From the NCBI GenBank assembly GCA_016926695.1, contig JAFGOB010000166.1, positions 1 through 13,975 of the forward strand: 13,975 nt of DNA. Reading direction: 5' to 3'. Below, piece after piece: positions 1-8,109 of this stretch; positions within the stretch are counted from its first letter, which is position 1, and each line of letters opens with the position of its first letter. The position numbers were made by a program, and so were the translations under genes. Below the pieces are notes generated by a model. That model was not told where the DNA came from, searched no databases, and saw only the letters and a program-made list of their open reading frames with translations. Source of the DNA: Dehalococcoidales bacterium (lineage in GTDB: Bacteria; Chloroflexota; Dehalococcoidia; Dehalococcoidales; UBA3254).

Positions 1-791
1 AAGGGTGGTTCCCTAAATTCCGGAATACTGGCTCTATACCAACCGGAGCTGCGGCTCCCTAACACCGGTGTCGACACTCCTGCGACTCCCGCACCACCGG
101 ATGTTAAAGTAGCGGATAAATTGACCGTACCTCCATAATTACCGAAAGCCTCGCTCACCGCCAGAGAAGTAGCGGCGATTGATGTATAGTCAATGGTAAT
201 ATACAGGGCCGTGCACCTGGAATCGCAATAATAACTTGAGGTAGGACCTCTTAATGAAACGCCAATTTGCAAATTATTGATATCCGTCCATGTCCAGGCT
301 CCTCCGCCGGAGAATGGTTTGGTGGTCATTGTTGAAGGATAATCCGCATAGCTTGTTGTCAAGGTTTGTGCCGTTCCGCTAACAGCAGGACCTGTTCCAA
401 GTCGCATGTTATAATAGGCACTCTCGCGTACCGTTGACGGATAATTTACAGTTTCGCGAAGGGCGAACATATGAATTGTCACCGAATTGATAGTCCCGCT
501 AAGCGACTGGTCCGGTAGATCAAACCAATCGATCTTATAACTGGGATTTTTATTGTTGTTATACACATATGTAGCCGTATCCGGAGTGCCTGCATCATCA
601 ATTGCATCATAATGATTGGTAAGCCCAGCGGATAAATACAACTGTTTGGGATTACTATCTGCATTTGGTCTGATATCCGCACCGTTTGCCGCTGCCGGCA
701 TGGAAAACGCAACGAGCATTACTATCACCAGGAACACCGCCAACAGCGGAGAAACAACCCTCATATATCTTGATTTTACCTTCATAACCAT
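1..791 (-). CDS. Secreted surface protein with signal peptide and start of an Ig-like domain (3' end outside window)
   Basis: About 263 codons are visible and the frame is still open at the left edge. The ATG at 791 is chosen because AGGAG lies 8 nt upstream; a second in-frame ATG at 785 is less well spaced. Residues 1-37 form a Sec signal peptide: a Lys/Arg-rich start, a long hydrophobic core at about 13-30, and a likely cut after AAA near residue 35. Residues about 38-203 resemble a beta-rich module common in surface and phage-like structural proteins, marked by RPNAD, a DDAGTPDTATYVY-like stretch, LTTSYADY, WTWTDINNLQIGVSLRG and a final YITIDYT. From about residue 212 an Ig-like repeat begins (NYGGTVNLSATLTSGG). 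The last ~25 visible residues no longer look like Ig sequence and coincide with a palindrome-dense stretch. The gene seems to have its own promoter and need not belong to the kinase operon. The substrate or partner is unknown. Confidence 0.75.
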   Translation of the reverse strand, partial: MVMKVKSRYMRVVSPLLAVFLVIVMLVAFSMPAAANGADIRPNADSNPKQLYLSAGLTNHYDAIDDAGTPDTATYVYNNNKNPSYKIDWFDLPDQSLSGTINSVTIHMFALRETVNYPSTVRESAYYNMRLGTGPAVSGTAQTLTTSYADYPSTMTTKPFSGGGAWTWTDINNLQIGVSLRGPTSSYYCDSRCTALYITIDYTSIAATSLAVSEAFGNYGGTVNLSATLTSGGAGVAGVSTPVLGSRSSGWYRASIPEFREPP

Positions 792-836
792 ATCATAGTC
801 TCCTCTCATGGCGCTTTATGTATTATTTGTATGGTT

Positions 837-920
837 ATTATATGAAATAACTCAAGCTAGATCACTATCATGGATAACAAATATATCATAAATCTAACAT
901 ACGAAAGTACCAGGCGTCAA
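837..920 (-). promoter_or_regulatory. Candidate promoter(s) for the secreted protein gene
   Basis: The 183-bp AT-rich gap between the kinase stop and the secreted protein start holds two candidates on the minus strand. One is a perfect TATAAT at 842-837, 46 bp upstream of the ATG, with only a poor -35 match. The other is TTGACG at 920-915 followed, after exactly 17 bp, by TTAGAT at 897-892. Neither is proven. A short CACT-ATG-AGTG hairpin followed by TTTTTATT lies just after the kinase stop (about 921-938) and could be a weak terminator. Confidence 0.35.
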
Positions 921-974
921 TAAAAACACTCATAGTGCGAGATTGTTTTCATGTTGATGGATATTCAGAGAAGT

Positions 975-3900
975 TTATTTGTTCAGCGGAAGAGTGAAGC
1001 TGAATTTGGAGCCTTTACCGACCTTGCTTTTCACCCGCATCCTGCCCCCGTGCGCTTCCACCATCCCTTTACAGATCGCCAGCCCCAGGCCCGTTCCCCT
1101 GGTCTTCCCGCTGACCACCTGCTCGACCTGGTAAAAACGGTTGAAGAGATTTCCCATGGCTTCCGGCGGGATGCCCGTACCACGGTCCTCCACACTGATA
1201 ATCAGATTGCGTTTACCGGCTTTGGCCTCAATCACTATCGGAGACCCCTCCGGGGAAAATTTCGTCGCGTTTTCCACCAGGTTGCTGATAACCTGAGCAA
1301 TCTTCAGCTTGTCACCCTGGATCACGGGAAGGTCCTTTGACAGGCGGATTTTTAAGATATGTTTCTCGGTAATGCGTGACAAATCATGTTCAAGCCAACT
1401 GAAAATATCACTCAGTTTTAAGCTGTTCCTATCCAGCACCATCTTCCCTGAATCAATCCTGGACATATCCAGGAGGTCCCTTATCAGGAAAGTCAGGTGA
1501 TCGGCTTCCCTGTTGGCCGATTGAAGGAAGTCCAACTGGTCCTCTTTGCTCCATTCCACGTCCTGCTCGATAAGGGTTTCGATGAAACCCTTGATAGATG
1601 AAAGGGGAGTCCTTAACTCATGTGAAACGTTAGCCAGCAACTCGCTTTTAGCCTTGTTCAGCTTTTTCAGGGTCTCAGTCTCAAGAGCCCGGGCTTCGGC
1701 CAGTTTCCGCTCCGTGATATCTTCCAGTATGCCGTCATAGAAGAGGACACTATCTTTATCGTCCCGCACAGCGGATATGGTGCAGGCAACCGTGATAACT
1801 TTGCCGTCTTTCTTTTTCCATTCCAGTTCCCGGGTAATTGCTCCCTGTGAATTTGTAACAGTGGAGATGAAACCGCTTCTTTCGGCAGGACGGGCATACA
1901 GCTTTGAGACGTCAATCTGAAGCAGCTCCTGTCGCGAATACCCGGTCAGGTCTTCCATGGCCTTGTTAACTTCCATGTAACGCCCTTTTTCGCCGGGAGC
2001 GGTACGGAATATCCCCAGTTTGATGTTATTGATAAGGCTGCGGTACTTTTTCTCCGACTCTTCAAGTGCGTTTTCCGTCTTTTTTCTTTCCGTGATATCC
2101 ACCCAACTGGTCAGGTAATACTTGATCTTTCTATTAACCACAATCGACTTGAAATTGGTATCCACCCAGAAGATCTCGCCATTTTTCTTTTTCATACAGC
2201 GCTCACCCCTGGAATATCCCCGCTTCATATCACCATGGAAATTCTCCAGGTTGATACTTATATCTTCCGGTTCCCACCATGGGTAAGGTACGACTTTCCC
2301 AACCACCTCTTCCTCTGAAAAGCCCGTCAGGTTTTCAAAAGCCTCATTGACGTATTTTACAGCGGTATCCGGCTCGATTACGTAAATAGGATTGGGGGCA
2401 TTATTTAAAATGCTGGAGTTAAAATCCTCGCTTTCCCTTAAGGCTTCTTCTGCCAGCTTTCGTTCTGTAACGTCCTCGATAAATACCATGAAATAATGAA
2501 ATTCACCATCAGACTGCCGTACTGCGTAAATTGTCATCATTCCCCAGATAGTTGTTCCGTCTTTGCAGATACAGCGCTTCAAGGTTTCATATCGTTCTAT
2601 TTCTTCCCGGTAGACTTTGCCGGCATACTCAATATTCTTCGAAATATCATCGGGATGGGCTATATCCGTCAGCGTGCGAAAGGTCAATTCAACCTCGCGA
2701 TAACCCAGCATACGGCATAAAGCCGGATTAACTTTCATGAAATGAAGGTCAGCACTGACCATAGCCATGCCCAGAGGTCCCTCTTCAAAGATCTTGCGGA
2801 ACCTTTCCTCACTTCGTTGAAGCGCAATCCTGGCAAGCTGGCGATCGGTTATATCCCTGGCTGAAAAAAGTACTCCGGTGATACGCGAGGACTGGTCTCT
2901 GAGCACGGTACAATTAAATGCCATGACACGTTCTTTGCCCTCTCTGGTCATCACGGGATTTTCGTAATATTCGACAGACTCCATTTCACCTGCCATCAGC
3001 TTCTCGAATACCTCTTTTACCCTGCCGCGCACTTCCCCTATCAGGAAAATATCAAACCAGTTTTTGCCTTTAATTTCTCCTTCGCTGTAACCTAAAACCT
3101 CACATCCTTTTTTATTTACAAGAGTTATACAGCCGCTGGAGTCCAGAGCAATTATCATAACGCCGGCTATATCCAGATACATCTTGGCCTGGTCGCGTTC
3201 TTTCTGGATGGCCTCTTCCGCTGTCTTCCGGGCGGTAATATCCCTCATCACGCCCTCAACGGCTGTAATAAGTCCGTTTTCATCCCGTACAGCGATGTTA
3301 TGATGTTCGGTCCAGGTTACTTTTCCATCCTTGCCCTTCCAGCATAAAATCAGGGATTTATCAAAGGAAACCTGATTATCGCGGCCGTCCCTGGCAGGCT
3401 GCCGATAATCGGGACCGATCAATCTGCGGGCAATATCCGGGGTAAGATAACAGTCATCCAGTGTATAACCGGTTAAGGCCGCTGCTGCCGGGCTGATATA
3501 TTCCGCTTCGAGTTTCGGTTCCAGGCGGATACGGTATACCATTTCCTGGGCATTATCGGACAGCAAACGAAAACGTCCTTCACTTCTTCTCAACTCTTCT
3601 TCAGTCAAGCGGAGGGAGGTAATATCAGTCCAAAAAGAAAGGATATTAACTAATTTCCCTTCTCTAAAACAAGGCACTACCTTAACCGAAATCCAGAGAG
3701 GGCGTCCCTCTCTGGTCTTAAAAAGCTGTTCCGCTGGATCCTTCCTGGATATTGAGGCATCCAGATCAGCCAGGTATTCTCCGGCCATTTTTTCAGGCCA
3801 GTACGGATAGGGGGCTTTTTGTCCCACCAGATCGGAGGAAGAGTAACCGGTCAGTTCTTCCAGTGCCGGATTGACATATCCAATCGAGGTATCAGGGTTA

Positions 3901-3989
3901 AAAATCAATACAGGACCGGGTACGTTTGAAAGCAATTCAACGGCGTAATCCCCAATACTACTGATAGCACCGTCCTCTTTTTTCAACAT
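975..3989 (-). CDS. Soluble sensor histidine kinase with six PAS domains
   Basis: This 1004-residue kinase should autophosphorylate on a histidine and pass the phosphate to a receiver such as the one encoded at 7707. PAS/PAC units sit at roughly 14-125, 138-254, 266-383, 395-510, 520-635 and 647-762, most ending in a DITERK-type PAC tail. The kinase core shows the H-box with H790 (SHELRTPL), the N-box near N907 (NLVENATKF), the G1 box (DRGTGI, from D935) and the G2 box GTGLGL from about 965. No membrane segment or signal peptide is visible, so it should act in the cytosol on internal cues. I see no heme- or flavin-specific residues that would name a ligand. The start is ATG 3989, with GAGG 9-10 nt upstream; a TTG 15 nt further upstream lacks a usable ribosome site. 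PAS1 and PAS5 are similar to each other. It lies 103 bp after the other kinase and may have its own promoter. Confidence 0.93.
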   Translation of the reverse strand: MLKKEDGAISSIGDYAVELLSNVPGPVLIFNPDTSIGYVNPALEELTGYSSSDLVGQKAPYPYWPEKMAGEYLADLDASISRKDPAEQLFKTREGRPLWISVKVVPCFREGKLVNILSFWTDITSLRLTEEELRRSEGRFRLLSDNAQEMVYRIRLEPKLEAEYISPAAAALTGYTLDDCYLTPDIARRLIGPDYRQPARDGRDNQVSFDKSLILCWKGKDGKVTWTEHHNIAVRDENGLITAVEGVMRDITARKTAEEAIQKERDQAKMYLDIAGVMIIALDSSGCITLVNKKGCEVLGYSEGEIKGKNWFDIFLIGEVRGRVKEVFEKLMAGEMESVEYYENPVMTREGKERVMAFNCTVLRDQSSRITGVLFSARDITDRQLARIALQRSEERFRKIFEEGPLGMAMVSADLHFMKVNPALCRMLGYREVELTFRTLTDIAHPDDISKNIEYAGKVYREEIERYETLKRCICKDGTTIWGMMTIYAVRQSDGEFHYFMVFIEDVTERKLAEEALRESEDFNSSILNNAPNPIYVIEPDTAVKYVNEAFENLTGFSEEEVVGKVVPYPWWEPEDISINLENFHGDMKRGYSRGERCMKKKNGEIFWVDTNFKSIVVNRKIKYYLTSWVDITERKKTENALEESEKKYRSLINNIKLGIFRTAPGEKGRYMEVNKAMEDLTGYSRQELLQIDVSKLYARPAERSGFISTVTNSQGAITRELEWKKKDGKVITVACTISAVRDDKDSVLFYDGILEDITERKLAEARALETETLKKLNKAKSELLANVSHELRTPLSSIKGFIETLIEQDVEWSKEDQLDFLQSANREADHLTFLIRDLLDMSRIDSGKMVLDRNSLKLSDIFSWLEHDLSRITEKHILKIRLSKDLPVIQGDKLKIAQVISNLVENATKFSPEGSPIVIEAKAGKRNLIISVEDRGTGIPPEAMGNLFNRFYQVEQVVSGKTRGTGLGLAICKGMVEAHGGRMRVKSKVGKGSKFSFTLPLNK

Positions 3990-4019
3990 ACCTGCATTCC
4001 TCAAAAATCAAAACAATGC

Positions 4020-4089
4020 ATTATAATATACTTTTCTGCTTACAATATTATTACAAAACAGGTAGATATACCTTACAAAATTCTCACAA
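4020..4089 (-). promoter_or_regulatory. Candidate activator-dependent promoter with 11-bp-phased repeats upstream of the 6xPAS kinase
   Basis: On the minus strand a perfect TATAAT lies at 4025-4020, but no good -35 hexamer sits 16-18 bp upstream. Instead, the plus strand carries TTACAA at 4040-4045, 4051-4056 and 4073-4078 and TCACAA at 4084-4089. Start-to-start spacing is exactly 11, 22 and 11 bp. Direct hexamers on an 11-bp pitch next to the -35 region are the layout of OmpR/PhoB-family binding sites. The binding protein is not known; the receiver in this window has no DNA-binding domain. Confidence 0.4.
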
Positions 4090-4107
4090 ACTAAATTCCT
4101 ATTTCAT

Positions 4108-7100
4108 TCAGCCTTGAAGCCGGTAGTCCGCCTGTTTCAACTTGTTCTGCGCAACGGGGACTGTAAAGAAGAAAGTCGTCCCCTTTCCGAGGTCGCTCTG
4201 AAGCCAGATACTGCCGCCGAATTGCTCGACTATCCTTTTGCAAATCGGGAGTCCCAGTCCGGTCCCCCTCGGACGGTCTTTAAGTACATCTCCCACCTGG
4301 CCGAAGCGTTCAAAAATTTTCTGGTGATTTTCCGGCGCGATCCCGATCCCGGTATCCGTGATACTCACCGTGACCCATTGTTCCTTTTCCTTTACGTTAT
4401 CCTTATCCAGCCAGGACCGTATTGTGATTTTACCATTTTCGGGAGTAAATTTGACCGCGTTGCCCAGGATGTTGGTAATCACCTGGATCAGCCTGTCTTT
4501 GTCGCCCATGATCCGGGGTAAGTCCGGTTCGATATTCGTAATTAGTTCCAACCCGGCCTTATCGATCAGCGGACGTGTACTGCCAGCTGCCGTCAGGATA
4601 GCCTCTTCCACTGAAATCTCTTCGATCCGCCATTGCATGCGTCCTGCCTGGATCTTGGAAAGATCGAGAAAATCATTAATCAGGCGTGTCAGCCGGTCGC
4701 TTTCCTCGTTGATAATGCCGAGAAACTCCTTCTGAGTCTCTTTATCTTCATCGTAATTCAGAAGTATTTCGGTAAAACTTTTAATAGACGTCAGCGGCGT
4801 TCGCAGCTCATGCGAAACGGTAGACAAAAAATTGTCTTTGAGCCTGTCAACCTCTCTAAGTTGTTCATTCGCCCTTTCCAGCTCTTCCTTGGCCAGCTTG
4901 CTTTCGGTGATATCCCTGCCCAGGCAGGTGACACCAACGACATTTCCCCTGTCATCCAGCACGGCATTATCGGTCCAGGAAATCCATCTCCAGCCTTTTA
5001 GTGTCAGGACCCGGCTTTCGGACATGACGGTGTAAGGCGGTATAAAGACAAGCTGGAGTTCCCTTTTTGCCCTTGACAGGTCTTCTTCATGAATATACCG
5101 GTTAACATTCGTACCCAGCAACTCTTCTTTTTTCTTGCCCAGCAGTCTGCAATAGGCGGGATTAACGAAAAGAAGCACCCCCCTTGTATCGATCTCAGCC
5201 ATGACATCCGTCTGGTTTTCCACCAGCAGTTTATACTTTTTTTCACTTTCAGCCAGTGCGTTTTCCATCTTTTTACGTCCCGTAATGTCCCTGCTAACTG
5301 TAATCAGACCTATAACCTGGCCTCTCTCATCTTTCACCTGGGAAGTTGAGGCAAGTATGTTCACCGCCGTGCCATCCCTTTTCCTCTGGACAAGCTCCAT
5401 CTCCTGCCATCCCTTTTTTAAAATCAGCTTTACCAGTTCCTCGATCTCCCCCGTCGATGTGTCCGGCCTCAAAATCTCACTGAGATTTTTACCGGTGACC
5501 TCATCCTGCCGCCAGCCAAAAATTTTTTCCGCTCCGTGGTTCCAGGAAACTATCTTTGATTCAAGATCGGTTGAAATGATAGCATCGGAGACATGATCTA
5601 TCAACATAGCCTGGTATTTGATCTGTTCTTCAACTCTCTTACGCTCGGTAATATCCCGTATCACCTCCTGGAAATAGCCCTGAGTCAGGGGTGAAATAGA
5701 TGCTTCTACATATATGATGCTGCCGTCTTTACGCAGCGCCTGCCTTTCAAAATACATTTTCTCTTTGGCGTTAATCCTTTTCAGCCGTTCGACAGCTTTT
5801 TTTTGCTCTTCTGGAAGATAAGTCTTTTCAAAAGCCAACCCGATCAGCTCCTGTTCGGAGTATCCGAACATTTTTTGAGCTGCCGGATTGGCCATGACTA
5901 TTGTTCCTTTCATATCCATCCGTAAAATCGCATCCTGTGACAGCTCGATCAACTGGCGGTAACGCTGCTCGCTTTCATGCTGGGCTTCCTCCGCCCTCCA
6001 CCGCTCCAGAATATTCCAGGCTGAATCTATAATCAGGGTCAACTGCTGGACATCCGGCTGGTCGTAGTCTTCGTCCTTGTTGGCTACGCTGACCACAGCG
6101 GCGATCTCCTGATGACGGAATACCGGTATAAAAAGGCTTCTGTCAAGTCTATAACGACCTTCAGGATACCCGTTCAAAGTCGGAGACGGGCTCTGGTTTT
6201 GATTCACTATCAGCGGCTTACCCTGTTTGACAACATTCCCCAGCAAACCCGCCTGCTCTAATTTAAGTCGGCCCTTTCTATTTATCGAGAGCTGTTTACT
6301 GATCAACTCCTTCGACCATGAAACCATGGAAAATTCATGGTTCTCGCTGGAGTATAAATACAGTAACCCTATCCTGCTGCCAGTGAGTTTGACCATTTCC
6401 TCGAGCACAAAATATAAAAGGTCGCGGGTATGTTCGGCTTTATACTGGGCTATTTTAACCAGACTTTCCAGGCGAGATTGATTGCGTTTACGTATGTTCT
6501 CAACCTGTTTACGCTCCGAGATATCCCTGACTACCGTTAATATAGCTTTCTTCTTTTCATATTCAATATACTGGCTGGAGGACTCAACGGGGATATGCTT
6601 TCCTTCCCGGGTAATAATCTCGGTCTCGGTCACCTGGAAACCCGCCGGTATTACATCCTGTTCATGCCCGGAACGGTACAGCAGGCTTTCAGTCGCCCTG
6701 ACATTTGAGTTCAGTTTAAAAAATTCCTGGCGCGGATAACCCCAGAGTTTACAGGCGGCATCGTTTATTTCCAGAAACCTGTTCCCGGTATCAACAATGT
6801 AGATCGCATCTGCAACACTGTTAAAAATGGTCTGATAACGGTTCCTTGATTCCTGCAAAGCCACCTCAACCAGCCTGCGTTCGGTGAAATCCACCATCGT
6901 ACCGAGTGTGGCCCTGCTGCCAGCGTACATTATCGAAATAACCGTTTCCGTAACCCAGCGGACCTCACCGTCTTTACGTATTATCCTGAATTCATAGGTT
7001 GAAGGCCTTTGAGCTTTCAGCATCCTGATAGCACTTCTCTGGACAAACTGCCTGTCCTGGGGGTGAACATAATCCAAGGAATTTTTCCCCAGCAACTCCT

Positions 7101-7671
7101 CCTGAGAATATCCGGTCATGTCAACAAAACTGGGGTTAACCATACGGAAGACCCCATCCTGCACCACGTAGATGGGGGTGGGTGAATGCTGGATAATAAG
7201 GTCATTGGCTCTTTCCATTGCTTTCCGTTGAGTAACATCGCGAAAAACGCCCAGCGTGGCAATGAAATGCCGGCCTTTAACGAAGCCGCTGATATTACCC
7301 TCAACGTTTATTTCACGCCCATCCCTGGTCTTAAACACGGTTTCAACAAATTCCAGCTTTTCTCCCTTTACAACCCTGTTAAGCAGCCTTAAGCAATGCT
7401 GCAGCTTGTCCGCAGGAATGATATCGCTTATGTTCAGAAAGGGCAGACCTTCTTTCCGGTATCCCAGGGTATCCAGCCATTTTTGATTGGCCCATACAAT
7501 TCTCCCTTCAGAGTTAATGGACTGTATCAGATCATTAGCATTGTTAACTAATTGAAGGTCGTCAATATCGTTATCATAGTGGCTGGCAGTTTGATGCCTC
7601 AAAGCACCGGCTATTTCCCTTAATAGCTCCGTTTCCATCGTATCACCGGGATTCTTGATATATTTTTTCAT
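4108..7671 (-). CDS. Soluble sensor histidine kinase with six PAS domains and a GAF domain
   Basis: This 1187-residue kinase has PAS/PAC units at roughly 36-150, 157-268, 275-390, 570-680, 688-800 and 808-925. A GAF-type domain lies between PAS3 and PAS4 (about 400-560; ..VLEEMVKLTGSRIGLLYLY.. start and FIPVFRHQEIAAVVSVAN core). The HisKA domain carries H954 in SHELRTPL. The ATPase domain shows the N-box with N1071 (NILGNAVKF), the G1 box DTGIGI from D1106 and the G2 box GTGLGL from about 1136, all intact. No transmembrane segment is visible, so it is a cytosolic sensor. It starts 35 bp after the receiver gene, so the two are probably co-transcribed and are likely cognate partners. GGAGG lies 11 nt before ATG 7671; a second in-frame ATG (codon 12) is less well placed. 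A 15-bp palindrome overlaps the leader next to this ribosome site. The signal is unknown. Confidence 0.93.
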   Translation of the reverse strand: MKKYIKNPGDTMETELLREIAGALRHQTASHYDNDIDDLQLVNNANDLIQSINSEGRIVWANQKWLDTLGYRKEGLPFLNISDIIPADKLQHCLRLLNRVVKGEKLEFVETVFKTRDGREINVEGNISGFVKGRHFIATLGVFRDVTQRKAMERANDLIIQHSPTPIYVVQDGVFRMVNPSFVDMTGYSQEELLGKNSLDYVHPQDRQFVQRSAIRMLKAQRPSTYEFRIIRKDGEVRWVTETVISIMYAGSRATLGTMVDFTERRLVEVALQESRNRYQTIFNSVADAIYIVDTGNRFLEINDAACKLWGYPRQEFFKLNSNVRATESLLYRSGHEQDVIPAGFQVTETEIITREGKHIPVESSSQYIEYEKKKAILTVVRDISERKQVENIRKRNQSRLESLVKIAQYKAEHTRDLLYFVLEEMVKLTGSRIGLLYLYSSENHEFSMVSWSKELISKQLSINRKGRLKLEQAGLLGNVVKQGKPLIVNQNQSPSPTLNGYPEGRYRLDRSLFIPVFRHQEIAAVVSVANKDEDYDQPDVQQLTLIIDSAWNILERWRAEEAQHESEQRYRQLIELSQDAILRMDMKGTIVMANPAAQKMFGYSEQELIGLAFEKTYLPEEQKKAVERLKRINAKEKMYFERQALRKDGSIIYVEASISPLTQGYFQEVIRDITERKRVEEQIKYQAMLIDHVSDAIISTDLESKIVSWNHGAEKIFGWRQDEVTGKNLSEILRPDTSTGEIEELVKLILKKGWQEMELVQRKRDGTAVNILASTSQVKDERGQVIGLITVSRDITGRKKMENALAESEKKYKLLVENQTDVMAEIDTRGVLLFVNPAYCRLLGKKKEELLGTNVNRYIHEEDLSRAKRELQLVFIPPYTVMSESRVLTLKGWRWISWTDNAVLDDRGNVVGVTCLGRDITESKLAKEELERANEQLREVDRLKDNFLSTVSHELRTPLTSIKSFTEILLNYDEDKETQKEFLGIINEESDRLTRLINDFLDLSKIQAGRMQWRIEEISVEEAILTAAGSTRPLIDKAGLELITNIEPDLPRIMGDKDRLIQVITNILGNAVKFTPENGKITIRSWLDKDNVKEKEQWVTVSITDTGIGIAPENHQKIFERFGQVGDVLKDRPRGTGLGLPICKRIVEQFGGSIWLQSDLGKGTTFFFTVPVAQNKLKQADYRLQG

Positions 7672-7685
7672 CCTGAGTATAACCT

Positions 7686-7700
7686 CCAGTTCTGAACTGG
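7686..7700. repeat. Perfect palindrome in the receiver-kinase junction
   Basis: CCAGTTCTGAACTGG has 7-base arms around a single central base and fills much of the 35-bp gap between the receiver stop and the kinase start. In mRNA it can fold as a 5-bp stem (CCAGU/ACUGG) with a 5-nt loop. Its 3' arm runs directly into the GGAGG of the kinase ribosome site, so it could limit kinase translation relative to the receiver. As DNA it could instead be a dimeric operator. Confidence 0.5.
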
Positions 7701-7706
7701 TACTAT

Positions 7707-8081
7707 TTAGCCTGTCTGGAAACCCTGCTTTACCCTGGATACAACCTCCAGCGGGCTGAACGGCTTGCTTATAAAATCATTCGCACCCACATTCAGGGCT
7801 TTCTCTTTATCGATCTCCCGACCTTTAGCTGACAACATGATAATACGGGTGTTCTTTAGCTCCGGAATTTGCCTGACAGCCTCACAGACTTCATATCCGT
7901 TTTTCCTGGGCATCATGATATCCAGAAAAATCAGGTCAGGTCTTTTCTCTATAGCTTCATTCAGGGCTTCTTCACCATCGGCCGCGACAAAAACTTCATA
8001 CCCCTCTTTGGACATGAGAAAGGATAAAGACCTGATCAAATGGGGTTCATCATCCACTATTAATACCCTCTTTTTATCCAT
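7707..8081 (-). CDS. Stand-alone response regulator receiver (CheY/PilG/PilH-like)
   Basis: This 124-residue protein is a single receiver domain with no output domain. Conserved residues are all present: acidic pair D10/D11 (LIVDDEP), phospho-acceptor D54 (FLDIMMP), S84 (MLSAK) and K106 (SKPF). The start is ATG 8081, because AAGGGGG sits 6 nt upstream; an in-frame ATG at 8108 would add nine residues without a ribosome site. It should receive phosphate from one or both neighbouring kinases and act by protein-protein contact, as CheY-type or PilG/PilH regulators of twitching do. Its position between the pilus assembly genes and the kinases suggests it controls pilus function, but this is inference. 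It has a good candidate promoter of its own in the 121-bp gap upstream. Confidence 0.93.
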   Translation of the reverse strand: MDKKRVLIVDDEPHLIRSLSFLMSKEGYEVFVAADGEEALNEAIEKRPDLIFLDIMMPRKNGYEVCEAVRQIPELKNTRIIMLSAKGREIDKEKALNVGANDFISKPFSPLEVVSRVKQGFQTG

Positions 8082-8109
8082 GGCAATCCCCCTTTCTCCG
8101 GCTTCCATA

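Noticed and set aside
2..136. Plus-strand frame opposite the Ig-like region, ending at a TAA near 136
   Set aside because: It has no start or ribosome site in the window. The minus strand has a signal peptide, a ribosome site and a recognisable Ig-like segment, so the plus frame is probably chance.
951..1340. Plus-strand open frame of 129 codons opposite the kinase ATPase domain
   Set aside because: The opposite strand encodes intact G1 and G2 motifs; this frame has no ribosome site and looks like a shadow.
4002..4004. TTG as start of the 6xPAS kinase
   Set aside because: No Shine-Dalgarno precedes it; ATG 3989 has GAGG at proper spacing.
8079..8108. Upstream ATG at 8108 for the receiver gene
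   Set aside because: No ribosome site precedes it, and the AAGGGGG that serves the ATG at 8081 would lie inside the coding region. Receivers normally start a few residues before the first strand, as with the shorter form.
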